This document shows, piece by piece, positions 23,884 through 32,442 of a stretch of DNA of 38,239 bases (the stretch's first letter is position 1; each line of letters begins with the position of its first letter). The position numbers and the translations under genes are program-made. Origin of the DNA: Pseudomonadota bacterium (GTDB taxonomy: Bacteria; Pseudomonadota; Alphaproteobacteria; Kiloniellales; J153). The notes under the pieces are model-generated. The model was not told where the DNA came from. It saw nothing but the letters and a program-made list of their open reading frames with translations, and did no database searches. Where the stretch lies: positions 1 through 38,239 of the forward strand of contig JACZVL010000006.1 in the NCBI GenBank assembly GCA_022572685.1, read 5' to 3'.

Positions 23884-26196
23884 ATGGCGAAGGATACCGA
23901 TACCGGCGCCGACACCGGCTATATGGGGGGCGACAAGGAACTGAAGTGGGTCGGCACCCGGCCGCCGCGGCCCGATGGGGTCGACAAGGTGACCGGGCGG
24001 GCCAAGTTCGGCGCCGACTTCTACGTGCCGGGCATGCTGATCGGCAAGGTGCTGCGCAGCCCCCATCCCCATGCCCTCATCAAGTCGATCGACACCTCGA
24101 AGGCCGAGGCCCTGACGGGCGTCAAGGCGGTGCTGACGCGGGATGATTTCGGGGACCGGTCGTCGGAGTTCGTGCCCGCCGGCGAGATGATGGTCAACTA
24201 CCGCGACATCGTGCGCAACGTCATGGCGCGCGAGAAGGCACTGTACGAAGGCCACGCGGTCGCGGCCGTGGCGGCGACCAGCAACGCCATCGCCAAGCAG
24301 GCGCTCAAGCTGATCGAGGTCGACTACGAGCCGCTGCCCCACGTCATCGACGCGGTCGAGGCGATGAAGCCGGACGCGCCGCTGCTGCACGAGGACATGA
24401 TCACCGACGGGGTCGAGCCGGCGCCGACCAAGCCCTCCAACGTGGCCAAGCGCGTCGAGTTCACCATCGGCGACGTCGAGGCCGGCTTCGCCGCCGCCGA
24501 CGTGGTGATCGAGCGCGCGTTCGATACCTCTCCGGTGCACCAGGCCTACATCGAGCCCCATGCCTGCGTCGCCAGCGTCTCCGAGGATGGTCAGGCCGAG
24601 CTCTGGACCACCACCCAGGGCCACTACGTGGCACGGGCCCACTGCGCGCGCCTCCTGGACATGGACATCTCCAAGATCCGGGTGACCGCTTCCGAGATCG
24701 GCGGCGGCTTCGGCGGCAAGACCGTGGTCTACCTGGAGCCGCTCGCGCTCGGGCTGTCGCGCAAGGCCTGCCAGCCGGTCAAGATGGTGATGAGCCGCGA
24801 CGAGGTGTTCCGCGCCTCCGGGCCGACCTCGGGCGCCCACATGAAGATCAAGGTCGGCGCCACCAAGGACGGCAAGATCACCGCCGGCCAAGCGGAGCTG
24901 ATCTACCAGGCCGGCGCCTTTCAGGGTTCGCCGGTGCAACCGGGCGCGATGTGCGCCTTCGCGCCCTACGACCTGGAGAACGTCAAGGTGGTGGGCTGGG
25001 ACGTGGTGACCAACCGCCCCAAGGTGGCGGCCTACCGGGCGCCGGGCGCGCCGATCTCGGAATACGCGGTCGAATGCGTGATCGACGAGCTGGCCAAGCG
25101 GCTCGGCATCGACCCGATCGACCTGCGCCTCGCCAACGCCGCCAAGGAGGGCACCCGCGCCGCCTACGGGCCGAAGTTCGGCCCGATCGGACTGGTCGAG
25201 AGCCTGGAGCAGGCCAAGGCGCATCCGCACTACCAGGCGCCGCTCGGCCCCAACCAGGGCCGCGGGGTCGCCTCCGGGTTCTGGTTCAACATCGGCGGCG
25301 AGACCTGTGCGTCGCTGATCGTCAACGAGGACGGCACCGCGGCGCTGACCCTGGGCACCCCCGACATCGGCGGCTCGCGCGCCTCGCTGTGCATGATGGC
25401 GGCCGAGGAGCTCGGCATCGAGTACGATCGGGTGCGGCCGATCATCGCCGACACCGCGTCCCTCGGCTACACCTTCCTGACCGGCGGCAGCCGGGCCACC
25501 TTCTCCAGCGGCCTGGCGGTGATCGAGGCGGCGCGCGACGTGGTCCGGCAGCTCTGCGAGCGGGCCGCCAAGATCTGGGAGATCCCGACCGATGCGGTGG
25601 AGTGGGCGGACGGCACCGCCAAGCCGGCGGGCGCCAATGCCGGCGACTTCGAGCCCATGTCCCTGGCCGCGATCGCCGCGATCGCCGGCAAGACCGGCGG
25701 GCCGGTGGTCGGCCACGCCCAGATCAACGCGCAAGGCGCGGCCCCCAGCTTCGGCACCCACCTGGTCGACGTCGAGGTCGACCGGGAGACCGGCCGGGTC
25801 ACGGTGCTGCGCTACACCGTGTTGCAGGACGCCGGCAAGGCGATCCATCCCGCCTACGTCGAGGGCCAGTTCCAGGGCGGCGCGGTGCAGGGCATCGGCT
25901 GGGCGCTCAACGAGGAGTACATCTATGGGCCGGACGGGAAGCTCGAGAACGCGGGCTTCCTCGACTACCGCATCCCGGTCGCCTCCGACGTGCCGATGAT
26001 CGACACGGTGATCGTCGAGGTGCCCAACCCGCGCCATCCCTATGGCGTGCGCGGGGTCGGCGAGACCCCGATCATCCCGCCGATGGCGGCGATCGCCAAT
26101 GCCATCGAGAACGCGCTCGGCATCCGCTTCACGGAGCTGCCGATGTCGCCGCCCCGGGTGCTCAAGGCGATCGACGAGATGGCGGCGGCCGAGTAG
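23884..26196 (+). CDS. Molybdenum hydroxylase large (molybdopterin) subunit, xanthine oxidase family
   Basis: A 770-residue catalytic subunit. It shows the fold beginning RPDGVDKVTGRAKFGADFY, the molybdopterin loop EIGGGFGGKT near 271-280, and AYRAPGAPISEYA at 383-395. The catalytic glutamate is in GVRGVGETPIIPP near 725. The active-site loop reads AYRAPG, not AYxCSFR, so this is not a form I carbon monoxide dehydrogenase; it also differs from the AYRGAGR of form II enzymes. The substrate is unknown: an N-heterocycle, aldehyde or purine-like compound is possible. It is followed by a MoaD-like gene. Confidence 0.88.
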   Translation: MAKDTDTGADTGYMGGDKELKWVGTRPPRPDGVDKVTGRAKFGADFYVPGMLIGKVLRSPHPHALIKSIDTSKAEALTGVKAVLTRDDFGDRSSEFVPAGEMMVNYRDIVRNVMAREKALYEGHAVAAVAATSNAIAKQALKLIEVDYEPLPHVIDAVEAMKPDAPLLHEDMITDGVEPAPTKPSNVAKRVEFTIGDVEAGFAAADVVIERAFDTSPVHQAYIEPHACVASVSEDGQAELWTTTQGHYVARAHCARLLDMDISKIRVTASEIGGGFGGKTVVYLEPLALGLSRKACQPVKMVMSRDEVFRASGPTSGAHMKIKVGATKDGKITAGQAELIYQAGAFQGSPVQPGAMCAFAPYDLENVKVVGWDVVTNRPKVAAYRAPGAPISEYAVECVIDELAKRLGIDPIDLRLANAAKEGTRAAYGPKFGPIGLVESLEQAKAHPHYQAPLGPNQGRGVASGFWFNIGGETCASLIVNEDGTAALTLGTPDIGGSRASLCMMAAEELGIEYDRVRPIIADTASLGYTFLTGGSRATFSSGLAVIEAARDVVRQLCERAAKIWEIPTDAVEWADGTAKPAGANAGDFEPMSLAAIAAIAGKTGGPVVGHAQINAQGAAPSFGTHLVDVEVDRETGRVTVLRYTVLQDAGKAIHPAYVEGQFQGGAVQGIGWALNEEYIYGPDGKLENAGFLDYRIPVASDVPMIDTVIVEVPNPRHPYGVRGVGETPIIPPMAAIANAIENALGIRFTELPMSPPRVLKAIDEMAAAE

Positions 26197-26206
26197 GAAA
26201 TCGCCA

Positions 26207-26281
26207 ATGGCGCAGAAATCGGGGACTCGGAAATCCGGGGCGCAGAAATCCGGGGCGCGGGCGGAAGGGCGCATGCCATGA
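26207..26281 (+). CDS. Possible 24-residue repeat micro-ORF
   Basis: ATG 26207 to TGA 26281, 10 bp after the large-subunit stop and overlapping the next ATG (ATGA). It encodes the repeat AQKSG-TRKSG-AQKSG followed by ARAEGRMP, caused by a 15-bp DNA repeat (AAATCsGG units at 26211-26256). GGA lies upstream. It may be translated only to couple translation to the MoaD-like gene, or may be a by-product of repeat expansion. Confidence 0.25.
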   Translation: MAQKSGTRKSGAQKSGARAEGRMP

Positions 26282-26523
26282 TCCGGGTGGTGCTGACCGG
26301 CAATCTGCGGCGCCTGGTGGGCGGCGCGAGAGAAATCGAGCTGGAGGCCGGCACCATCGGCCAGCTGTTCCGGGCGCTCGACGCACGCTATCCGGGGATC
26401 GCGCCGCACCTCGAGGAGGGCGTGGCGGTCGCCATCGACGGCGAGATCTTCCAGGACGCCCTGTTCGAGCCCATCCCGCCGGGCGCCGAGGTCCACCTGA
26501 TGCCCCAGATCGCCGGCGGCTAG
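26278..26523 (+). CDS. MoaD/ThiS family sulfur-carrier-like protein
   Basis: An 81-residue beta-grasp protein ending in IAGG, the C-terminal Gly-Gly that is thiocarboxylated in MoaD and ThiS. It contains LEAGTIGQLFRALDARYPGI and MPQIAGG, both typical. It follows the molybdenum hydroxylase operon and may be dedicated to sulfuration or assembly of its cofactor, or supply sulfur to an associated pathway. The TAG stop lies in a dispersed repeat whose other copy carries the mocR stop. Confidence 0.85.
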   Translation: MIRVVLTGNLRRLVGGAREIELEAGTIGQLFRALDARYPGIAPHLEEGVAVAIDGEIFQDALFEPIPPGAEVHLMPQIAGG

Positions 26524-26546
26524 AGCAGATTCACGCGGTTGATTCG
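26521..26546 (+). repeat. 26-nt dispersed repeat, copy 2
   Basis: 23 of 26 bases identical to 16232-16257. The first three bases are the stop codon of the MoaD-like gene. The right end includes the palindrome GATTCGAATC (26541-26550). Confidence 0.6.
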
Positions 26547-26612
26547 AATCGCCGACGGCGATCCGACCGACCCTGATCCGGTCCAGCAGGGTTGGGAGCG
26601 ACGGCCATGTGC

Positions 26613-28163
26613 TCAGTCTGAGCGACTCGCCGGGCTCCGGATGCGCATCGACTCGATCATGCGATTTGGAGGAAAGCGCAGCGTGACGGTGGTGCCGACG
26701 CCGACCTCGCTTTGGATATCCAAGGTTCCTCCATGAAGTTCGACCAGAGCCTTGGTCAGCGGCAGGCCAAGACCGGTCCCAGCGTGCTCGCGACTGAGCT
26801 TGCTGTCGATCTGCTGGAACGGGGCCAGCGCTTTCGGAATATCCTCAAGCGCAATCCCGATGCCGGTATCGGCGACTTGAAACACATGGCCACTGTCTGC
26901 GTCGAACCAGGATCGTAAGGAGACTTTCCCCCCGGCCGGCGTAAACTTGATTCCATTCGATAGCAGGTTGGCGAGAATTTGCTTGAGCTTGCGCCGGTCC
27001 GCGAGCATGTCCGGCAGGTCGGCGGCATGATCCAATTCGATCTCGATAGCGTTCTCTCTCGCACTTTCCCGAACCAGCGTGACGACGGAATCAACCAACT
27101 TGACGATCTCGATTTCCTCCTCACAAAGCCGGCTCTTGCCGGATTCGATCTTGGAAAGGTCCAGTATGTCGTTGATGAGGTCGAGCAAGTGCTGCCCGGA
27201 GGCATGTATGTCGTCCGCGAACTCTCGATATCTGGCGCTGCCGATCGGCCCCAGGGCCTCGGTCTTCATGATCTCCGAGAAGCCGATAACCGCATTGAGC
27301 GGCGTCCGCAGTTCATGGCTCATCATGGCGAGGAATTCGGATTTGGCACGATCCGCGGCCTCTGCCTGATCGCGGGCATGGGCCAGGTATTCCATCGTCT
27401 CCTCAAGCTCGAGCGCCTCTTGCTCAAGACGCGCATTGGATCTCAAGGTTTGCTCCTCGACGCGCTTGCGCTCGGTGATGTCGGTGTGGATGGCGCCGAT
27501 CGCGACGACCTTGCCCCCGGCGTCCGTGATCGGGAACTTGACCGTCAGAAAGGAATGGGCGCGACCTGCCACGTCGAGGCTCTCCTCGCGCGTGCTCGCT
27601 TGCCCGCTTCGCAGCACTTCCCGATCATGGTCCACCCCCGATCGGGCGAAGTCCTCGGGAAAGATTTTGTCGGACTTCTTGCCCTTGATGTCGTCCCTGG
27701 AAAGTCCGGCCAGCTTCTCGAACTGGCCGTTGACCATGAGATAGCGACCATCGGCGTCTTTGAGGGAAATGCCGGCCGGCGAGTTCTCGACGATCCCGCG
27801 AAGCCTCTGCTCGCTTTCGCGGAGCCGCTCGACGACTTGCGCTCGTTCGCGGGAGCCGCGCAGCAGAGCCATCGTAGGAAGAATCAACGCCACTCCGGCG
27901 AGGACCGTGGAGGTAACGACATACTCCCAGTGATCGCGCAGGGACTCTTTCTCGCCTTCGATCCCGAGAAGCGGACCGACGAGCTGCTCCAACCCGTATT
28001 CCCAGGCGACCGAGATCGAGAATATTCCGAACAGGCTAAGTCCCGCCAAGCGCAGGATCGCCGTCTTGCCGATTTTTCGTCCCCGCAAGCCTCGCGCGCT
28101 TCGACCGTCGGCTCGCCGGAAGACGGGACCTATCGGCCAACCCGCGAATGTTGTCCTGGTCAT
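26613..28163 (-). CDS. Membrane-bound PAS-domain sensor histidine kinase
   Basis: A 516-residue kinase. Two likely membrane helices lie near 33-55 and 80-101. A PAS domain (about 116-232: LRGIVENSPAGISLKDADG to IHTDITERKRVEE) is followed by a coiled coil and the HisKA domain with SHELRTPLNAVIGFSE (phospho-acceptor His283). The ATPase has the N box LSNGIKFTP, the G1 box DTGIGI and the G2 box GTGLGL. There is no receiver domain and no response regulator gene beside it, so it is an orphan kinase, possibly feeding a distant phosphorelay. The start ATG 28163 is the only good one before the first helix. It converges with the MoaD-like gene. Confidence 0.88.
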   Translation of the reverse strand: MTRTTFAGWPIGPVFRRADGRSARGLRGRKIGKTAILRLAGLSLFGIFSISVAWEYGLEQLVGPLLGIEGEKESLRDHWEYVVTSTVLAGVALILPTMALLRGSRERAQVVERLRESEQRLRGIVENSPAGISLKDADGRYLMVNGQFEKLAGLSRDDIKGKKSDKIFPEDFARSGVDHDREVLRSGQASTREESLDVAGRAHSFLTVKFPITDAGGKVVAIGAIHTDITERKRVEEQTLRSNARLEQEALELEETMEYLAHARDQAEAADRAKSEFLAMMSHELRTPLNAVIGFSEIMKTEALGPIGSARYREFADDIHASGQHLLDLINDILDLSKIESGKSRLCEEEIEIVKLVDSVVTLVRESARENAIEIELDHAADLPDMLADRRKLKQILANLLSNGIKFTPAGGKVSLRSWFDADSGHVFQVADTGIGIALEDIPKALAPFQQIDSKLSREHAGTGLGLPLTKALVELHGGTLDIQSEVGVGTTVTLRFPPNRMIESMRIRSPASRSD

Positions 28164-28464
28164 CGCGACAGCCCCATAACGGTGGCAGGTATTGTCGAAC
28201 GTGCTGAAACGTAGGGTTGCATGATTAACAACTCACTAACGGTGGATATGGACAGGTAAAGTTTAACAGAATACGGGCATATACTTATATCGGCGTATGT
28301 GGATATTTGCCGTTTTACTGTTTAATAGCCAAGTTCGCGCAGGTTGATAAAGGTTACGTTAATTCTCTCTGCTTATGGTTGGGTCTATTGCCCTCATCCG
28401 TTCGCCAATAATCCTAGAATTGCTTCGATGATGTTCGATGAGGGTGGGTCTCGGAGTTGTAAAG
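28164..28464. promoter_or_regulatory. AT-rich divergent promoter region
   Basis: A 301-bp gap between the kinase (minus) and the DUF2336 gene (plus), notably AT-rich from 28220 to 28380. TTAA-N7-CTAA (in GATTAACAACTCACTAAC, near 28223-28240) resembles a CtrA half-conserved site. No clear -35/-10 pair is assigned. Confidence 0.35.
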
Positions 28465-29598
28465 ATGGCCGCAGTTGGCGCCTTGGGGCTCGATGAACTC
28501 GTCAGACTGGCGCGGGACAAGTCCCAGAAGAGCCGGTCCATCCTGGTCGCGGCCATAAACGACCTCTATTCCGACGAGACGGAGATCCTCACGGAACAGG
28601 ATCGGGCCGTCATGGTCGATATCATTCGCGTGCTGATCCACGAGGTTGAAGTGTCTGTGCGCCGCACCCTGGCGGAACGCCTGGCGAAACAGGGGGATGC
28701 GCCAGAGGACCTGGTGGTGACGCTGGCCAATGACGAGATCGAGGTGGCCCATGCGATCTTGGTCAAGAGCGAGGTGCTCAAGGATCCCGAACTGATCGAG
28801 ATCGTTCAGCATCGCACCATGGAGCACCAGGTCGCCATTGCCATACGCCCCAAGATAAGCGAGCAAGTTTCCGACGCCCTGGTGGAAACAAACAACGAAG
28901 AAGTGATCACCACGCTTCTATCGAACGAAGGTGCATCGATCTCCAACACCACCATGGGTCACCTGGTCGCGCAATGCGGCCGAGTGATCGGCTATCAGAA
29001 GCCGCTGGTGCGGCGCCGCGACCTCTCTAACGATCTGGCGAAGAAGCTGTATTGGGCCGTTTCGGCGGCCCTGCGCACGCACATCGTCGCAAACTTCGAC
29101 CTGGGCGCAACCGACATCGACGAGGCCATGGAAGCCGCGGTCAACGATGCCATGGGAAATGAGACCGACCCTGTCCGAGAGCGAAGTGCGCGCTCGAAAT
29201 CGACCGAGCAGATATGCGAGCGGGATATACAGGACCTGATCGGACTGTTGCGCAAGGGCGAGGTCTCGAGGTTCTTGGACAAGTTCACGAGCCTCAGCAA
29301 GCTGCGCCTGACGCTGGTCCGCAGGCTGTTGTTCGAATCCGGTGGCGAAGGCCTGGCCATCGCCTGCAAGGGCATCGGCCTGGACAAGGGTACCTTCGTC
29401 TCGATCTTCATACGCTTCCGCCAAGGCCGATTGGGCGACAAGGAGGTTGAGGCGGAAGAACTGTCCCGCGCTCTATCGTTTTTTAGCCAGACCAGCCCCG
29501 ATACGGCCAGGGCGCTGATGCGCCGTTGGCAGAGGGATCCGGACTATCTGAACGCGCTCCGACAGGTCGAGGAGGCCGGGTCGTTGCAGACCCAATAG
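28465..29598 (+). CDS. DUF2336 domain protein
   Basis: A 377-residue soluble, helix-rich protein of the DUF2336 family, which is common in Alphaproteobacteria and of unknown function. Segments such as DIIRVLIHEVEVSVRRTLAE and LSNEGASISNTTMGHLV show the HEAT-like helical repeats of the family; the C-terminal half (LLRKGEVSRFLDKFTSLSKL) is also helical. The start ATG 28465 has GGAG 8 bases before; an ATG at 28438 would add nine residues. It is monocistronic and divergent from the sensor kinase, which may hint at a regulatory link. Confidence 0.8.
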   Translation: MAAVGALGLDELVRLARDKSQKSRSILVAAINDLYSDETEILTEQDRAVMVDIIRVLIHEVEVSVRRTLAERLAKQGDAPEDLVVTLANDEIEVAHAILVKSEVLKDPELIEIVQHRTMEHQVAIAIRPKISEQVSDALVETNNEEVITTLLSNEGASISNTTMGHLVAQCGRVIGYQKPLVRRRDLSNDLAKKLYWAVSAALRTHIVANFDLGATDIDEAMEAAVNDAMGNETDPVRERSARSKSTEQICERDIQDLIGLLRKGEVSRFLDKFTSLSKLRLTLVRRLLFESGGEGLAIACKGIGLDKGTFVSIFIRFRQGRLGDKEVEAEELSRALSFFSQTSPDTARALMRRWQRDPDYLNALRQVEEAGSLQTQ

Positions 29599-29892
29599 CT
29601 TGGATAATCCACGCGACCGACGTCTCGACTGGAGGCATGCGGGCGGTTGGGTATGCCTGAATTCGGCGCCATTCCGCTCCCGGGGCTGGATGATTATTTG
29701 CGGTTGAGAAGGCGCTTGGGGTAGGTCTTTACTTAAGGTTTTGATCCTGTTGATTTTGGATGGCGAATGGCCCATTTTCTCGTCGGATGGTTGCGAAACT
29801 TTACACCTCTAACAGATTTTTTCTTGCTATAGTGCAACATCAGGTTGCGGGTGGCGGGGGTGACAACGACCGAGGTCAAGGAGAACTCAAAT

Positions 29893-30312
29893 ATGGATCA
29901 GTCAGTTAGGGCGCCCAATCCCGTGGACGTCCATGTCGGCACGAGGGTGCGGTTGCGCCGAACCCTGCTTGGAATGACCCAGACCGGGTTGGGGCAGGCC
30001 ATCGGTTTGACTTTCCAGCAGGTGCAGAAATACGAACGTGGGGTGAATCGCATCGGCTCGAGCCGGCTCTATGATCTGGCCCGGGTCCTCGAAGTTCCGG
30101 TGAATTTCTTCTTCGACGAGATGCCCGAGGCGATCGCGTCCGGGTCCGGCGCGACGTCGCGCGGCGCGCCCGACGGCGCCGAGATGTTCGATCCGGATAT
30201 CGTCAGCAAGCGGGAAACCTTGGAGCTGGTGCGCGCCTACTACAAGATCGAAAATCCCCAGGTCCGCAAGCGCCTGTTCGAGATGGTCAAGGCGCTGGGC
30301 AAATCCGCCTAG
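29893..30312 (+). CDS. XRE-family regulator (PraR/PhrR-like)
   Basis: A 139-residue DNA-binding protein. The helix-turn-helix covers about residues 18-72: VGTRVRLRRTLLGMTQ, LGQAIGLTFQQVQKYE, RGVNRIGSSRLYDLARVL. The motif NPVDVHVGTRVRLRR and the C-terminal ELVRAYYKIENPQVRKRLFEM resemble rhizobial PraR/PhrR, regulators of quorum sensing, biofilm and stress genes. ATG 29893 has AAGGAGAAC 7 bases upstream. The 294-bp upstream gap is AT-rich near 29800-29840 (TTGCTATAGTG as a possible -10 region). Targets here are unknown. Confidence 0.85.
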   Translation: MDQSVRAPNPVDVHVGTRVRLRRTLLGMTQTGLGQAIGLTFQQVQKYERGVNRIGSSRLYDLARVLEVPVNFFFDEMPEAIASGSGATSRGAPDGAEMFDPDIVSKRETLELVRAYYKIENPQVRKRLFEMVKALGKSA

Positions 30313-30388
30313 GGTCTTGTATCGCCTTGGATCGAAAAGATTCAAGGCGTGAATAAGCCCCTGACTATATGACTTAAATGGCGATTCG

Positions 30389-30415
30389 CGTTTCGAATGG
30401 ATTCGATTCGAAACG
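30389..30415. repeat. Inverted repeat after the XRE gene
   Basis: Perfect 10-bp stem CGTTTCGAAT (30389-30398) with ATTCGAAACG (30406-30415), loop GGATTCG. It lies between convergent genes (XRE ends 30312, TadG-like ends 30483). No T-run; perhaps a factor-assisted stop or a dispersed element. Confidence 0.45.
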
Positions 30416-30482
30416 ATCGTGCTTCTAGCGGCGCGCCCCCCGGCCACGCCGGTCGCGGCCCGGCGGGGACGCGGCCGGACGA

Positions 30483-31730
30483 CTACTCCAGCAGGGTCGC
30501 TTGGGCGAGCAGGGGGTTGGTGGTGGTGACGTTGTTGAGGTCGACCACGGTGCTGCCGGTGAACTCCACGGTATCGGCGATGATCATGACCTGGGAGTCG
30601 TTCAGGTTCGAGCCGCCGGAGAAACTGAGGGTCTGGCTCGGGAAGTAGAGCACCCCGCTCAGCTCCATGTTGGCGCCGCCGGTGAAGCGGTGGGTCACGT
30701 TGCCGGCCGAATTCCGGTCGTGGTAGAACAGGATCCCGGGCAGCGGGCCGCCGTCATCGGCGCTGAGCGTGACCGTGGCCCCGCCGCTGATGGTGATCGC
30801 GTCGGGCACCCCGGAATTCTGCGTCAGGTAGAAGCTGACGTCGGTGCCGGTGACGGTGCCCTGGCCGCTGACGTCGAGGCCGGCGCCGTCGAGCACGTAG
30901 AGCCCCGGATCGAATTCCAGCGTGCCATTGGCCGAGACCTTGATCTTGCCGCAGTAGGTGCCCGGCGTCAGCCTCCGGGTATCGCCGCCGTTGACCGTGA
31001 TGTTGGCCGAGAAGTCGCAGGCCCCATAGGTCGGCGCCGGCAGCGCCGCCAGCGGGTCCTGGAAGGCGGTCACCCCGGCCAGGGGGTTGGGGTCGGCGCA
31101 GGCCACGGAGTAGCCGCCGACCACCTTGATGACGCTGGCCTCGATGCAGCCGCTACCGCTCTGAAACAGGCCGGTGGCGCTGGCTGAGTTTATCAGGATG
31201 CCGCAGTTGAGCAGCACCTGGGCGTTGCCGGAGACCCTGAGCGAGCTCGGGCTGGAGGGGTTGAGCGCCCAGACGCAGCTGTTGTTGATGTCGGCCGTGG
31301 CGACCGCGCGGGCGACGATGTTGGTGTTGCCGCCGAACAGGACCTGGGACAGCAGGCGTCGACCGGGGCGCGAGACGATGACCTCGACGGCGACGGTCGA
31401 GCCCACGTTGGGCCCGGAGGCCGGCGGGTAGTTGACCGTGATGGTGTCGCCGCGGCCGGTTGTGAAGCCGTTGGTGGCCGCGTTCGAGAGCGCGATGGCG
31501 GATATCAGACTCGCGTCGCCGCCGGACCTGATGACCTCCAGCGATCCGGCCAGCGCCGCGGAATCGGCGGCGCTCTGCGCCAGCCGCTTGTTGGCGTACC
31601 ACAGCCCGATATCGACCGAGAGCGCGGCCGCGCCGATGAGCACGGGCGCCGCGATGGCGGCGTAGACGAGCACGCTGCCGACGCTGTCGCGAAGCAACCT
31701 GGCCAGAACGGCCCGAAACCGTCGTGTCAT
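30483..31730 (-). CDS. TadG-like Flp pilus/secretion-associated protein
   Basis: A 415-residue protein. It has a short basic cytoplasmic start (MTRRFRAVLARLLRD), then the TadE/TadG-type membrane helix VGSVLVYAAIAAPVLIGAAALSVD with GLWYANKRLAQSAADSAALAGS directly after, the signature of the TadG N-terminal domain. The rest is a periplasmic, Gly/Ser/Thr/Asn-rich region with beta-helix-like repeats and five cysteines that could form disulfides. Start ATG 31730 has GAGGGG 12 bases before. TadG-like proteins usually accompany Tad pilus assembly genes, but none are adjacent; the Flp pilin is 8.4 kb away. Confidence 0.82.
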   Translation of the reverse strand: MTRRFRAVLARLLRDSVGSVLVYAAIAAPVLIGAAALSVDIGLWYANKRLAQSAADSAALAGSLEVIRSGGDASLISAIALSNAATNGFTTGRGDTITVNYPPASGPNVGSTVAVEVIVSRPGRRLLSQVLFGGNTNIVARAVATADINNSCVWALNPSSPSSLRVSGNAQVLLNCGILINSASATGLFQSGSGCIEASVIKVVGGYSVACADPNPLAGVTAFQDPLAALPAPTYGACDFSANITVNGGDTRRLTPGTYCGKIKVSANGTLEFDPGLYVLDGAGLDVSGQGTVTGTDVSFYLTQNSGVPDAITISGGATVTLSADDGGPLPGILFYHDRNSAGNVTHRFTGGANMELSGVLYFPSQTLSFSGGSNLNDSQVMIIADTVEFTGSTVVDLNNVTTTNPLLAQATLLE

Positions 31731-32182
31731 CCTTTGTATGCCCCTCAAGCCCGGACCTTCGAGACCGGGCGCCAACCCGGCGTGCCAGATGGTGCTGGAT
31801 TCACTGATTCAAGACACGAGTTTGCCACGGGATTGGTTTACAATAAGATTATCGGTAGTGTGAATTTTTGGTTGCGATGCTTTGTACGGAGTTCGAAGTA
31901 ATAACGATGTATTTCGAGCACTCTGTCGAATTTTATCGCGCAACCACCCGCCGGAAGAAGGGGCCAGGCTGTCCGCGGCAACTCGAACGTCGCGTGGGGT
32001 TCCGTGAAAAATTGGAGGATGGGAAAAATTAGTGGACGGATTAAGAATCCGCGTAAAAGAACCCATGGATAGAAATATTATTTACTCTATATAGTAAATA
32101 AGTATAGTTAATAATATATTTTAATGTTTGATTAATATTTCAAACGATGTATAATGACGCCGTTCTATGGGGAGTGAGAATA
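31731..32182. promoter_or_regulatory. AT-rich intergenic region with two palindromes and a strong promoter
   Basis: Contains TATTTACT-N6-AGTAAATA (32079-32100) and GTTTGA-N8-TCAAAC (32126-32145). TATAAT at 32150-32155 lies 16 bp after TTGATT (32128-32133), a good promoter for the small gene at 32183; the second palindrome covers its -35 region. The left part (31731-32066) has no supported gene. Confidence 0.5.
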
Positions 32183-32404
32183 ATGAAGACGATTGTTTTT
32201 TGCGCCATCGTTATCGCTGGTTCCACCTTCACCATGGCGGTGGAGGACGTCTACGGATGGTCCAAGGTGCGTCCTCATGCGGAGGCCGCCTGGGACTACG
32301 CCTACCAGCTAGGCGCCGAATTGGCGGGAATCGAAGCGCGCGCCGACGCCGCTATCGAGGCGCGGCGGGAGCCGGGTTCGGTTTCGACGGAGGCCGGCGA
32401 GTAA
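32183..32404 (+). CDS. Small exported or membrane-anchored protein
   Basis: A 73-residue protein, family not recognised. A hydrophobic N-terminal stretch (TIVFCAIVIAGSTFTMAV) acts as signal or anchor. The rest is hydrophilic and helical (AEAAWDYAYQLGAELAGIEAR, then ADAAIEARREPGS). ATG 32183 has GGGGAG 8 bases before and a well-formed promoter with palindromes upstream, so the gene is probably real and regulated. Confidence 0.6.
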   Translation: MKTIVFCAIVIAGSTFTMAVEDVYGWSKVRPHAEAAWDYAYQLGAELAGIEARADAAIEARREPGSVSTEAGE

Positions 32405-32442
32405 AACGCCGGGCCGGTTGGGTTGATCCGGACGGCCGGTCC

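Noticed and set aside
23884-26196. Carbon monoxide dehydrogenase (CoxL) annotation
   Set aside because: The AYxCSFR active-site signature of form I enzymes is absent; the loop reads AYRAPG. Only the xanthine oxidase family can be supported.
26211-26256. CRISPR-like repeat
   Set aside because: Repeats are 15 bp, adjacent and without spacers; no cas genes in the window.
23824-26496. 890-codon open frame on the minus strand across the molybdenum hydroxylase large subunit
   Set aside because: It is an antisense shadow of a GC-rich gene. Its product is Arg/Gly/His/Asp-rich repetition without any family motif, while the plus strand has clear catalytic motifs.
31809-32066. 85-codon minus-strand frame upstream of the TadG-like gene
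   Set aside because: No ribosome site, no recognised motif, mixed composition of an intergenic AT-rich region.
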